The notes under the pieces are model-generated. The model ran no database searches and was not told the origin of the DNA. It worked only from the letters and a program-made list of their open reading frames with translations. A DNA stretch of 64,000 nt from contig NZ_LAJB01000003.1 in assembly GCF_000970685.1 (NCBI RefSeq), positions 372,001-436,000 on the forward strand, written 5' to 3'. This document shows positions 7,990 to 16,735 of this stretch, one piece after another. Source of the DNA: Domibacillus indicus (lineage in GTDB: Bacteria; Bacillota; Bacilli; Bacillales; Domibacillaceae). The number at the start of each line of letters is the position of its first letter. Within the stretch, counting starts at the first letter, position 1. The translations under genes were made by a program, and so were the position numbers.

Positions 7990-9030
7990 TTAAAGTTCAT
8001 CAAATCCGTTATCCTGCACATTGATTTTTACATACTGGCGTGACCGCTGCTCAAAGAAATCCGTTTTTCCAAGGTCTACATCTTCATATGCTTTGATCCA
8101 TTTCAGCGGATTTTTCCGGTAATCCGGGTACGGTCTATCATAGCCAAGCTGCTGGCAGCGTACGTTGGCATAGAAATAAATATACGCTTCTACATCCTCG
8201 ACATCCAGTCCGTCAATTTTATCTCCGATTACTTCACGGGCCCACTCCACTTCAAGTTCCGCTGCCTCCTTGAAAATCGCCTGTACTTTTTCGGCGCGAT
8301 CCGGTGTGTTTAGCTCTGGATATTCATTTAAAAGCTCCTGATAAATTTTCACGAACAAATCTACATGAAGCTGTTCATCTCGATTAATATAGTTAATCAT
8401 CGTGCTTGAGGCGACCATTTTCTGGTGGCGCGCCAGGTGATAAAAGAAGGCAAAGCCCGAGTAGAAAAACAAGCCTTCCAAAATAACATCGTACACAATC
8501 GACTCCAGCATATTTTCTACGGTCGGGCTTTCCGCAAATGACTGGTAGCCTTTGATAATAAAGTCATTGCGCTTTTCAAGCACCGGCTCACTGCGCCAGT
8601 AATCAAATACTTCGTCCTGCTTTGACTTTTGAACGAGGCTTGAGAGCACATACGAATAAGAGTGATTGTGAATTACTTCCTGCTGGGCGAGAATAATCAT
8701 CAGCGCCTGCAGGCTGGAGTCCGTTAAATAGTCAGCTACTTTGCCCGCATAATCTGTTTGAACACTGTCTAAAAGTGCAAGCAGGCCAATAATTTTCAAA
8801 AATGCTTCCCGCTCGCTGTCATCTAAATTCGGGAACTGTTTTACGTCATTGCTCATATTAATTTCAAATGGTGTCCAGAAATTCCCCAGCATCCGCTTGT
8901 ACTTTGGATACGCCCAGTCAAATTTCACGTCATCCCAGTTTAACACGTTGGATGAACGGCCATTTACAATGGCTGTCGAACGGTTTGGTGCTTCTTTATC
9001 CATTAGTTTTCGTTTTTCAATAAGTGTCAT
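7990..9030 (-). CDS. nrdB: Ribonucleoside-diphosphate reductase, class I beta (radical) subunit
   Basis: Small subunit of aerobic ribonucleotide reductase; it carries the metal site and tyrosyl radical used to reduce NDPs to dNDPs. About 346 residues. Counting from the chosen start, the first ligands are Asp88 (LLALLDSVQ), Glu118 and His121 (QEVIHNHSY). The radical Tyr125 lies four residues after the His. A second Glu and an ExxH (INRDEQLHVDL) complete the site. The ATG at 9030 has a perfect AAGGAGG. It lies 11 nt after the nrdA stop, so the operon is nrdA-nrdB. No nrdI or nrdH is present, which argues against a typical Bacillus class Ib nrdIEF locus. Confidence 0.93.
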   Translation of the reverse strand: MTLIEKRKLMDKEAPNRSTAIVNGRSSNVLNWDDVKFDWAYPKYKRMLGNFWTPFEINMSNDVKQFPNLDDSEREAFLKIIGLLALLDSVQTDYAGKVADYLTDSSLQALMIILAQQEVIHNHSYSYVLSSLVQKSKQDEVFDYWRSEPVLEKRNDFIIKGYQSFAESPTVENMLESIVYDVILEGLFFYSGFAFFYHLARHQKMVASSTMINYINRDEQLHVDLFVKIYQELLNEYPELNTPDRAEKVQAIFKEAAELEVEWAREVIGDKIDGLDVEDVEAYIYFYANVRCQQLGYDRPYPDYRKNPLKWIKAYEDVDLGKTDFFEQRSRQYVKINVQDNGFDEL

Positions 9031-9041
9031 GGTGTTCCTCC

Positions 9042-11267
9042 TTAGCTTGAACAAGATTCACATTCCAGCAATTCTACTGATGTTGAACGGACATAATAGG
9101 TTGTTTTCAGTCCTTGATCCCAGGCGGCCAGATGCAGATCAAGCAGTTCTTTTGCTTTGATCGTGTTTTGCACGTACAAATTCAATGAAACACCCTGGTC
9201 GATATGACGCTGGCGCGCCGCATTCTGGCGCAGTGTCCAGTGCTGGTCGATAAAGTAAGCAGATTTGTAGTACCAGGTTGTTTCTGCATTTAAATCCGGC
9301 ACGGTCACCGGAATTTTGTAATCTTTCTTTTCCTCCGAGTAGCTCTTTTGGAAAATCGGATCAATACTTGCCGTGCTTCCAGCGATAATGGAAGTAGACG
9401 AGTTTGGAGCAACTGCCATTAAGTAGCCGTTCCGCATACCGTTTTCACGCACCTCTTTGCGCAGGGACTCCCACTCGTCCCCTTCATAGCCGCGCGCTTC
9501 AAAATAAGCACCTGTCTGCCATTCTGAGCCTTCAAATAACGGGTATGCCCCTTTTTCTTTTGCCAGCTCCATAGATGCCTGGATCGTTAAGCGGGCGATG
9601 GTTTCATAGAGCTCATCCGCATATTGAACGGCTTCGTCCGCTTCCCAGCGGATGTTTTTCAGCGCCAGCAGGTGGTGCCAGCCAAAGGTGCCCAGGCCAA
9701 TGCCGCGGTACCGGCTGTTTGTCCGCTCTGCCTGCGGTACAGGAATCATGTTTAAATCAATAACATTATCAAGCATGCGCACCTGGACGCGAATCAAGCG
9801 GTCCAATACATCCGCCGGCACTGCCTTACCGAGATTAATAGATGACAGATTGCATACTACAAAATCGCCCGGCTTTTTGCGGGTTACCACCATATCATCC
9901 TCAAGCGAAATAGACTCAAATTCTGTCGCGCTCGTATTCTGGGCGATCTCCGTGCAGAGATTGCTTGAGTAAATAATGCCTTCATGCTTGTTCGGATTGC
10001 GGCGGTTCACTTCATCGCGGTAGAACATAAACGGAACGCCGGTTTCAAGCTGCGAGCGCATAATGCGCTTCATAATGTCGATTGCCTGCACTGTTTCGCG
10101 GGAAAGCTGCTCGTTTTGCACACACTGTTCATATTTTTCACGGAATGAGCCTTTGCCGCGTGCTTCATCATAATAATCTTCAAGCGAGAAGCCCATCACT
10201 GTGCGCACTTCATGCGGATCAAACAGGTGCCACTCTTCGCGTGCGTCTACTTTTTCCATAAACAAATCTGGAAGACATACACCTGTGAAAATATCATGTG
10301 CACGGAGGCGCTCATCCCCGTTGTTTAATTTCAAGTCAAGGAAAGCAAATACGTCTTTATGCCATACATCCAGGTAAACCGCTACTGCGCCCTGGCGCTG
10401 GCCAAGCTGGTCAACACTTACTGCCGTGTTGTTCAGCTGCTTGATCCATGGCAGAACACCGCTTGATGCCCCTTTAAACCCGCGAATGGAAGAGCCGCGG
10501 CTGCGCACTTTGCCCATGTATACGCCGATACCACCGCCGTATTTCGACAATGTCGCAATATCGGTATTGCTGTCGTAAATGCCCTGAAGGCTGTCATCAA
10601 CCGTGTCGATAAAGCAGCTCGACAGCTGTCCGTATGGTTTGCCGGCATTTGACAGAGTCGGCGTCGCAACCGTCATGTATAAATTGCTCATTGCCCAGTA
10701 TGATTCGGCAATTTTCGCCAGGCGGTTTTCTTTTTCATTTTGCATCAGCGTCATTGCAATCGTGAGCCAGCGCTCCTGCGGAAGCTCCACCGGCGTTTTA
10801 TCAAAATCCCGGACAACATAGCGGTCTATTAACATTTTCAGTCCAATGTATGTAAAAAGCTGATCACGTGCCGGCTCGATCAGCCTCCCGATTTCTTCAA
10901 GCTCTTGTTTTGTATATGCATCAATCAGCCGCTTATCATAAAGACCTTTTTCTGTTTCACGGTAAATGTGGGAGGCAAAATCGCCATAAACATGCTCCGG
11001 CGTCAATCCGCGTTTTCCTGCGATCGCCCGGTATATTTGCTGCAGGTAAATTCGCGCCGCCACAAATGTCCAATAAGGTTCTTCTTCATCCATAAAACTA
11101 AGCGCTTCAAGCGTCATTGCTTTTGACCAGGCATCCAGATCCGCATCCGGGCGCTTTGCCGTCCAGCGCTCGCTTACACGCAAAAGCGGCCCGAGTTTTT
11201 CTTCACCAAATTCATTTGTTATGTTATGTACTAATTCATCAATGTTTGAAATCAGGCTGATTGTCAT
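9042..11267 (-). CDS. nrdA: Ribonucleoside-diphosphate reductase, class I alpha (catalytic) subunit
   Basis: Large catalytic subunit that reduces ribonucleoside diphosphates. About 741 residues. Visible active-site motifs are the redox Cys in QLSSCFIDTV, the thiyl-radical Cys with catalytic Glu in SSNLCTEIAQN, the partner Cys in VVCNLSSINLG, and the C-terminal CESC pair that passes electrons from thioredoxin or glutaredoxin. The start is the ATG at 11267 with AAGGAGG. The longer frame extends into the leader terminator. The gene is preceded by a cobalamin riboswitch and an intrinsic terminator, so vitamin B12 should shut it down. This implies a B12-dependent class II reductase elsewhere in the genome. 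Whether it is class Ia or another class I subgroup cannot be fixed here. Confidence 0.95.
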   Translation of the reverse strand: MTISLISNIDELVHNITNEFGEEKLGPLLRVSERWTAKRPDADLDAWSKAMTLEALSFMDEEEPYWTFVAARIYLQQIYRAIAGKRGLTPEHVYGDFASHIYRETEKGLYDKRLIDAYTKQELEEIGRLIEPARDQLFTYIGLKMLIDRYVVRDFDKTPVELPQERWLTIAMTLMQNEKENRLAKIAESYWAMSNLYMTVATPTLSNAGKPYGQLSSCFIDTVDDSLQGIYDSNTDIATLSKYGGGIGVYMGKVRSRGSSIRGFKGASSGVLPWIKQLNNTAVSVDQLGQRQGAVAVYLDVWHKDVFAFLDLKLNNGDERLRAHDIFTGVCLPDLFMEKVDAREEWHLFDPHEVRTVMGFSLEDYYDEARGKGSFREKYEQCVQNEQLSRETVQAIDIMKRIMRSQLETGVPFMFYRDEVNRRNPNKHEGIIYSSNLCTEIAQNTSATEFESISLEDDMVVTRKKPGDFVVCNLSSINLGKAVPADVLDRLIRVQVRMLDNVIDLNMIPVPQAERTNSRYRGIGLGTFGWHHLLALKNIRWEADEAVQYADELYETIARLTIQASMELAKEKGAYPLFEGSEWQTGAYFEARGYEGDEWESLRKEVRENGMRNGYLMAVAPNSSTSIIAGSTASIDPIFQKSYSEEKKDYKIPVTVPDLNAETTWYYKSAYFIDQHWTLRQNAARQRHIDQGVSLNLYVQNTIKAKELLDLHLAAWDQGLKTTYYVRSTSVELLECESCSS

Positions 11268-11296
11268 AAAGCATTTCCTCCTTTTGATGTAAACAC

Positions 11297-11343
11297 AATA
11301 AAAAGAGCGATGCTTCAAGCCTCTTCGGCTGAGTCATCGCTCT
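11297..11343 (-). terminator. Leader terminator of the nrdAB cobalamin riboswitch
   Basis: Read on the reverse strand: AGAGCGATG and CATCGCTCT form the outer 9-bp stem with an inner AGCC/GGCT helix, followed by TTTTTATT. It lies between the cobalamin aptamer and the nrdA SD, as expected for transcriptional control. Confidence 0.85.
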
Positions 11344-11419
11344 GAATGAGTAAAATGAGGAAACTGGCAGAATTCGCCGCTTCCACCTCTCAACCCCCGA
11401 AGAAAGTGTCGCTTACAGA

Positions 11420-11565
11420 AAAGCAGGCAGGTCTCCTGGCTCGTGCGTCATCCTCCTGCCGCCTTCCCGTTTTCACAGTGGCCCGGGGCATTCGTCTGCA
11501 CTTACAGTTGCGGGGACAGCTCCGGGATTTAACCGGATTCCCTTTTATACCATTACTGGTACCTT
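11420..11565 (-). ncRNA. Cobalamin (B12) riboswitch upstream of nrdAB
   Basis: The reverse strand carries the hallmarks of the cobalamin aptamer in order: GGGAATCCGG, CGGAGCTGTCCCCGCAACTG, GGGCCACTGTG, GGGAAGGCGGCAGGAGGATG, and the B12 box GAGCCAGGAGACCTGCC. It lies in the nrdA leader about 75 nt upstream of an intrinsic terminator. The family represses B12-related or B12-replaceable genes when adenosylcobalamin is bound. Confidence 0.95.
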
Positions 11566-11845
11566 CTTTTCATCGCATACTAGATATTGTGTTTTGGATA
11601 CTTCCGAATGGTAACATATTGTGCATTTTTTGTACAGCCAAAAAGATGCCTCTCATTTTCTTTACGAATGTCCATTCCTATTATAAAGCACGTTTCGAAC
11701 TTTGTTATTTTATCATAAATAAACCGGAAAACCTTTTATCGTTAGAAATTTTTTATCGCATTGTGGTATACTAAATGTAATGTTTGATTTTTTTGATCAC
11801 GGGTATAAAATCTACTACGAAGAATTTAGAACGGAGATGACCAAC

Positions 11846-12004
11846 ATGAATTTGAAAAAGTTAATCAAGTACGGTGCCATTATTGCTCCAATCGTTTACC
11901 CGAAAATCCAAAAACGCATAGGGACACATAACCTGCGTAAATCATACAGCGATTCTCATAGAACGCGTATGTCTGGCAAAAGCATTCTCGACAAACTACA
12001 ATAA
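11846..12004 (+). CDS. Small basic protein (52 aa), paralogue of the 42-aa protein at 7811
   Basis: A 52-residue protein: the N-terminal core LKKLIKYGAIIAPIVYPKIQ resembles the 7811-7939 product, followed by a basic, Ser/Arg-rich tail. The start at 11846 has GGAG at a 9-nt spacing; the ATG at 11837 sits directly on the SD. A hairpin terminator follows. The gene diverges from the nrdA leader. Function unknown. The pairing with a paralogue on the other side of nrdAB is the only contextual clue. Confidence 0.7.
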   Translation: MNLKKLIKYGAIIAPIVYPKIQKRIGTHNLRKSYSDSHRTRMSGKSILDKLQ

Positions 12005-12012
12005 GATGACGA

Positions 12013-12044
12013 AAAGGCCCTCGTCATAACGGAGGGTCTTTTAA
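12013..12044 (+). terminator. Terminator after the 52-aa gene
   Basis: AAAGGCCCTC / GAGGGTCTTT stem with a 9-nt loop and trailing T-rich sequence. Confidence 0.75.
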
Positions 12045-12079
12045 TTTACAAAATTGTCCCATCTGCTTGATAGAATGGA

Positions 12080-12113
12080 ACAGCCGCAGCAACAAGTGCT
12101 GCGGCTGTTTTAT
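12080..12113. terminator. Hairpin between the convergent 52-aa gene and aspartate kinase gene
   Basis: A 12-bp stem ACAGCCGCAGCA / TGCTGCGGCTGT with a 5-nt loop. The T run is on the + strand side (TTTTATTTATT); the reverse side has a weak T tract. It is therefore a convincing rightward terminator, and a stem only for the leftward gene. Confidence 0.7.
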
Positions 12114-12116
12114 TTA

Positions 12117-13484
12117 TTATTGAAGAACGGCGCTCTTGCTGAAAAATTCTTTATAAAGCTCGCGCAGAACATTGTCCGTATCTTCTGCTTTAATGCCAAA
12201 TACAAGGCTGACTTCTGATGAGCCCTGGTTAATCATTTCAATGTTTGCTCCTACACGGGAAATTGCGGCAGTTGCCCGCGCAGAAAGACCAAGTGTGTTA
12301 TGCATACCTTCCCCAACAAGCACCACCATCGCAAAGCCGTGCTCTACGTTCGCTTTATCGACCTGAAGCTCATCACGGAAGCGGGCTAAAATACGCTCTT
12401 CTTTTTCAGGTGTAAGCTGGTGGCTTCGGACAATGACGGATAAATCGTCAATGCCAGACGGTGTATGTTCGTAGGACACTTCTTCTTCTTCTAAAATCTG
12501 CAGGAGACGGCGGCCAAAACCGAGTTCGCGGTTCATCAAATATTTGCTGACATACAGCGTTGAAAAGCCTGAATCTGCCGCAATGCCGATTACCGGGCTT
12601 TTTGAGTATTCGCGTTCTGCGACAATCATTGTGCCCGGCGCAGACGGATTGTTTGTATTTTTAATGCAAACTGGAACAGAATGCTGGAATGCGGGCATTA
12701 AGGCTTCATCGTGGAAAACGGAAAAGCCTGCATATGACAATTCGCGCATTTCCCGATACGTCATCCGCTTAATTTCAGCAGGGTTGTCCACCACATTCGG
12801 ATTTGCGGCAAATACCGAGTCAACATCTGTAAAATTTTCATATAGCTCTGCTTTTAAAGCAGCAGCCAGGATAGAACCCGTAATGTCTGAACCGCCGCGG
12901 GCAAACGTCATCATAACGCCTTTTTCTGTGTAGCCGAAAAAGCCCGGGAATACAACGATTTTTCCATTATCACGAAGCTTTGCCAGATTTTCATATGCTT
13001 CCGGAAGAGCGCGGGCACGTCCTGGCTCATCACTGACAATTAAGCCTGCTTCTTTCGGATTCACATATTCTGCTTCCAGCCCGATGCTTGTGAAATAAGC
13101 GGCGATTAATTTCGCGTTGTTGTCTTCCCCGCTCGCTTTCAGCTGGTCCATAAACAATGGCGGATTGTCGCGGTTTTCCTGCAGGCGTCCGCGCAAATCC
13201 TGTTCAATCACCTTTACGATCGTATTATCAAGGCCAAGGCCCTTTGCAATATCCGCATAACGATCGACGACTGCTTGTAATTCCGCTTCCGCATTTTGAT
13301 CCTGAAGGGATGCATGAGCAAGCGCAATTAACAAGTCTGTTACTTTTATATCGTCGCCAAAGCGTTTACCGGGTGCGGAAACAACAACCGCTTTCCGCTT
13401 TGGATCCTCTTTTACGATAGATGCTACTTTTTTAATTTGTTCGGCGCTGGCAACGGATGTGCCGCCAAATTTACATACGATCAT
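12117..13484 (-). CDS. thrD: Aspartate kinase (aspartokinase III / YclM type)
   Basis: Phosphorylates aspartate, the first step towards lysine, threonine, methionine and diaminopimelate. 455 residues, matching the monofunctional long form (B. subtilis YclM/ThrD) and not the 400-residue alpha/beta LysC. Motifs: N-terminal KFGGTSVA substrate and ATP loop, VVVSAPGKRFGDD, and FARGGSDITGS near the active site. Two ACT regulatory domains lie in about the last 150 residues (DLSVIVRSHQLTPE; MVVLVGEGMHNTLGLSARAT). SD AAGGAGTGG precedes the ATG. No lysine riboswitch is seen in the short leader. The gene appears monocistronic. Confidence 0.92.
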   Translation of the reverse strand: MIVCKFGGTSVASAEQIKKVASIVKEDPKRKAVVVSAPGKRFGDDIKVTDLLIALAHASLQDQNAEAELQAVVDRYADIAKGLGLDNTIVKVIEQDLRGRLQENRDNPPLFMDQLKASGEDNNAKLIAAYFTSIGLEAEYVNPKEAGLIVSDEPGRARALPEAYENLAKLRDNGKIVVFPGFFGYTEKGVMMTFARGGSDITGSILAAALKAELYENFTDVDSVFAANPNVVDNPAEIKRMTYREMRELSYAGFSVFHDEALMPAFQHSVPVCIKNTNNPSAPGTMIVAEREYSKSPVIGIAADSGFSTLYVSKYLMNRELGFGRRLLQILEEEEVSYEHTPSGIDDLSVIVRSHQLTPEKEERILARFRDELQVDKANVEHGFAMVVLVGEGMHNTLGLSARATAAISRVGANIEMINQGSSEVSLVFGIKAEDTDNVLRELYKEFFSKSAVLQ

Positions 13485-13605
13485 TTCTCTGCCACTCCTT
13501 GCTGATCTGCATTCCTAGATGAAAATGCGCTTTATCCAAAAAATTATACCACCGTTTCTGGCAAAAAAGAAGAAATTATCAGAATTTCATTATAAAAAGA
13601 AAAAG

Positions 13606-13635
13606 CCGTTCAGGCATTCTCCATTGCCTGAACGG
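13606..13635 (-). terminator. Terminator of the SLH 5'-nucleotidase gene
   Basis: CCGTTCAGGCA / TGCCTGAACGG stem (11 bp) with an 8-nt loop. The reverse-strand product continues into a CTTTTTCTTTTT tract. GGTTTTT follows on the + side, so it may act both ways. Confidence 0.85.
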
Positions 13636-13647
13636 TTTTTAGAAATA

Positions 13648-15783
13648 TTATTGTGCTGCTGTATCCGTAATCCGGCCTTCTGCTGCTGCATTCACATTTG
13701 GATTTGCTTTTAAATACTCTGTGAATGTTTCCCAGTCAACGTAGCCTGGCTCGCTCACACGCTCCTCATCATACGCTGTTTTAAACATTGTGTAGCCGTC
13801 GCCGCCTTTTGCAGTGAATGTGTTGGTCGCAACCTTGTATGTTTTTGCTTCTTCAATCGGTTTGTAGCTTCCGTTTTCATTGACTTGGATGGCTGTCACA
13901 CGCGATCCTGCATCCTTCGAGGAGTCATAAGTGAATTTTAAGCCGGCCGCCTGCAAAAAGGCGCCATTTTGATCCGGGGCAAGGCTGACACTGTGCTCAA
14001 GCGCCGATTTAATTTCTGCACCGGTTAACTCCATAATCGCAAGTGCGTTGCCGAACGGCATAACAGTCAGGACTTCTTCCATTGTAATATCGCCCGCATC
14101 AATAGAAGCACGAATACCGCCGCCGTTTTGCAGGGCAATGACAGTGGCAGCATCAATTGTTTTCGCTTTGGCAAGCATAGCGTCTGTAATTAAGTTGCCA
14201 AGATTGGTTTCTTTTGTACGGACGTTTGCCCGTTCACCATCAAGCGCCGCAGAAGCAGACCCAACAACCGTGGCTTTCATTTCATCAACAGCCGGTGTAT
14301 ATTTTTCCGCTAAAATCTTTTTCACCTCTGCATTTTCTTCAAAAACATAGGTGTCATCGTCATTTTGCGCATCTACTTCAATCAGTTCACCCGCATACTC
14401 CGTCGCCACACCATCTTCATCAAAAACAACATCAAGCGTGCCGACAAATTTGTTATACTCATTTGCCTGCGCAATAATGGTTGGCTCATCGCCTGTTTCA
14501 TCAATATACGGCTCATCCAGCTTGTCATGGGAATGGCCGCCTATAATGATATCAATGCCTTCCACTTCTTTTGCCAGCGTCACATCATTATCACCGCCGC
14601 CATCCTGGAAGCCGATGTGAGTCAGCGCCACAATTTTATTTATGCCCTCCGCTTCAAAAGACGCCACTGCTTTTTCCGCTTCTTTGATATAGTCCTCAAA
14701 AACCACATCATCTCCAGGAGACGAAATGGATTTTGTTTCTGCTGTGGTTAAGCCGAAAATACCGACTTTCTCACCATCCACTTCTTTAATAATGCCGTTG
14801 TACACTTCACCGTTCATCGGCTTATCCGTTACCGTTTCATTCATTAACGAAGAAAGATTAGCATCCGCGCCCGCATTTACATTTGCCGATACAAATGGGA
14901 ATTTGGCATTTTTAATAAATGCCGCCAGCGGCTCTGTGCCAAGGTCGAATTCGTGATTGCCGAATGTCATCGCATCATAGCCAAGCAAATTCATAAATTC
15001 AAGGTCTGCCTGTCCTTTAAATTCATTAAAGTAAAGAGTTCCGGAAAACACATCGCCGGCATCCAAAAGCAAGGAAGAAGGGCGTTCTTCACGAAGAGCC
15101 TCGATAACAGTTGCTTTGCGGGCTGCATTATCAATGTGGGCATGCGTGTCATTTGTATGAATAACAGATAACTCAAATCCGTCGGGCAGCTGCTGAGCTC
15201 CCCTGTGTAAAAACAACGCCCATTCACCGCGGGATAACTGGTCTGTCGCGCCAAATTTTACAGCACTTTTGCCCGAAGCGATGCCTGATTTTTGCAGCGC
15301 ATCTACATAAGGAGCCCAGTTTTTATTTACATCCCCAAATTTTGTTTTGGAAACGGAAGCATCAATGGCTAATTCATATCCTAAAGCAAGCCACTTCGCT
15401 GCCTCCACCCGGGTAATCGGATCGTTCGAGCCAAATGTTTCAGAAGACTTTCCAGAGGCAATTCCGGCTTCGGCCAGTGCATTGACCGCCCATTCCCCTC
15501 TTGCAGGCACATCGGTAAATCCAGCTTCTTCATATGTATCTTTTTCACTAAATCCTAAAGCCCGGGCAAGCTGAACAGCTGCATCAACCCGCTTAATTGA
15601 AGAGTGCGTACCAAACGCCTGGCTGCTTATTCCTTTTGCTATGCCGTTATCTGCAAGAAACTGAACTGCTTCTTCATATCCTTTCGGCACATCCTTAAAA
15701 GGCGAAGCAGCCGAAACACTTCCTGCCGAAACCGCCAATGCAGCAGCTGTGAAGGCTGTGGTAAACTTATAATAGGATTTCAA
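13648..15783 (-). CDS. S-layer-anchored 5'-nucleotidase / cyclic phosphodiesterase
   Basis: Extracellular phosphatase that releases phosphate or nucleosides from nucleotides. 711 residues. A signal peptide (to about Ala26) is followed by three SLH repeats (about 27-195: FKDVPKGYEEAVQFLADNGI and two more). These bind pyruvylated secondary wall polymer. Next come a calcineurin-type metallophosphatase domain (IHTNDTHAHID, LLLDAGDVFSG, FGNHEFDLG, IIGGHSHDKL) and a 5'-nucleotidase C-terminal domain (LQNGGGIRASID, VLTVMPFGNAL). TTG start with GGGAGG at 8 nt. It is monocistronic with its own terminator. The SLH repeats imply that the cell envelope carries an S-layer-type wall polymer. Confidence 0.92.
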   Translation of the reverse strand: MKSYYKFTTAFTAAALAVSAGSVSAASPFKDVPKGYEEAVQFLADNGIAKGISSQAFGTHSSIKRVDAAVQLARALGFSEKDTYEEAGFTDVPARGEWAVNALAEAGIASGKSSETFGSNDPITRVEAAKWLALGYELAIDASVSKTKFGDVNKNWAPYVDALQKSGIASGKSAVKFGATDQLSRGEWALFLHRGAQQLPDGFELSVIHTNDTHAHIDNAARKATVIEALREERPSSLLLDAGDVFSGTLYFNEFKGQADLEFMNLLGYDAMTFGNHEFDLGTEPLAAFIKNAKFPFVSANVNAGADANLSSLMNETVTDKPMNGEVYNGIIKEVDGEKVGIFGLTTAETKSISSPGDDVVFEDYIKEAEKAVASFEAEGINKIVALTHIGFQDGGGDNDVTLAKEVEGIDIIIGGHSHDKLDEPYIDETGDEPTIIAQANEYNKFVGTLDVVFDEDGVATEYAGELIEVDAQNDDDTYVFEENAEVKKILAEKYTPAVDEMKATVVGSASAALDGERANVRTKETNLGNLITDAMLAKAKTIDAATVIALQNGGGIRASIDAGDITMEEVLTVMPFGNALAIMELTGAEIKSALEHSVSLAPDQNGAFLQAAGLKFTYDSSKDAGSRVTAIQVNENGSYKPIEEAKTYKVATNTFTAKGGDGYTMFKTAYDEERVSEPGYVDWETFTEYLKANPNVNAAAEGRITDTAAQ

Positions 15784-15917
15784 AATAAATTCCTCCCTGG
15801 ATAGCTATAGATATTTATTCGATAGTTTAATGGATTTTAAACAAAATAACAACGATATTACAAAATATTAAAAAAATTCATACAACAAATTCATATTAAA
15901 GGAAAGGTTTTGTTACA

Positions 15918-16697
15918 TTGCTTAAAAAAGCATTTGTTCTTTTTCTCATTTCCTTTTTATTAGGAGGATGCAAATTGGCGGAACCGGAAAAAGCGACATG
16001 GGTATGGGATCTATCCTCTGTACAAAATACCGATAAAATACTTTTATTTTTTCAAAAACAACAGGTTAAAGATGTTTATATCCAGTTTGACCCGTCCATT
16101 CCCGGGCAAGTCTATCATTCTTTTATTAACAAGCTGCACAAACAGCATATAAGAGTTCATGCTTTGGACGGAGCACCTGCTTATACTCAAGAAGACCTGG
16201 CAGCTTTTTTGGAGCAAATCCGCTCTTTTGACTGGGATGGCATTCACCTGGATATTGAGCCGTATTTATCCGACGAGTGGGAAACCGATCAGGCCCGGGC
16301 AGTTCACCGGTATGAACAGGTGATAAAGCAAGCAGCGGAAAGCGGCTGGCTGCTTGGTGTGGATATTCCCTTCTGGTATGATGAAATTCCTGCTTCAGCC
16401 GGCGGAACACTGGCGGAATTTGTTGTTGACCGTGCCGATTATACAGTCGTGATGGCTTATCGCGACAGTGCCGAGCGCATTATCGAAGCGGCCCGGAAGG
16501 AATTGGCGCTGGGCCGGGATGCTGGCAAAGAAGTAATCATCGCGGTTGAAACCATTAAAGAAGCCGAAGCAGCAGGAATTTCTTTTTATGGAAAAAGCCC
16601 GGCTTACTTTAATCGGGAAGTAAACAAAATTGCCACAGAGTGTGAATGCCAAATCGCCGTTCATCATGCCGCGTCCTGGCAGTCCCTCGTTCGCTGA
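15918..16697 (+). CDS. Lipoprotein with GH18-like barrel signature
   Basis: 259 residues. Lipobox LLGGC (Cys at about 18) after a short hydrophobic signal, so it is predicted to be anchored outside the membrane. The mature part looks like a TIM barrel: a strand with DVYIQFDPS, then FDWDGIHLDIEPYL. This last segment fits the DGxxxDxE catalytic motif of GH18-type hydrolases. Later strands are LLGVDIPFWYDE, YTVVMAYRDS and EVIIAVET. A sugar hydrolase or a sugar-binding role on wall or capsule polymer is inferred; the substrate is unknown. The TTG start at 15918 has GGAAAGG about 10 nt upstream. A strong terminator follows. Confidence 0.7.
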   Translation: MLKKAFVLFLISFLLGGCKLAEPEKATWVWDLSSVQNTDKILLFFQKQQVKDVYIQFDPSIPGQVYHSFINKLHKQHIRVHALDGAPAYTQEDLAAFLEQIRSFDWDGIHLDIEPYLSDEWETDQARAVHRYEQVIKQAAESGWLLGVDIPFWYDEIPASAGGTLAEFVVDRADYTVVMAYRDSAERIIEAARKELALGRDAGKEVIIAVETIKEAEAAGISFYGKSPAYFNREVNKIATECECQIAVHHAASWQSLVR

Positions 16698-16704
16698 CAG
16701 CAAA

Positions 16705-16735
16705 AAGCAGTGCCCTGCAAGGCACTGCTTGTTTT
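16705..16735. terminator. Bidirectional terminator between the lipoprotein and ABC permease genes
   Basis: AAGCAGTGCC / GGCACTGCTT stem with a 6-nt loop; GTTTTT on the + side, and TTTTTG on the reverse side. Confidence 0.9.

Noticed and set aside
11346-11774. 142-residue + strand frame
   Set aside because: It is the complement of the cobalamin riboswitch and lacks any protein family feature.
13485-13604. Lysine riboswitch in front of the aspartate kinase gene
   Set aside because: The leader is too short and lacks L-box motifs.
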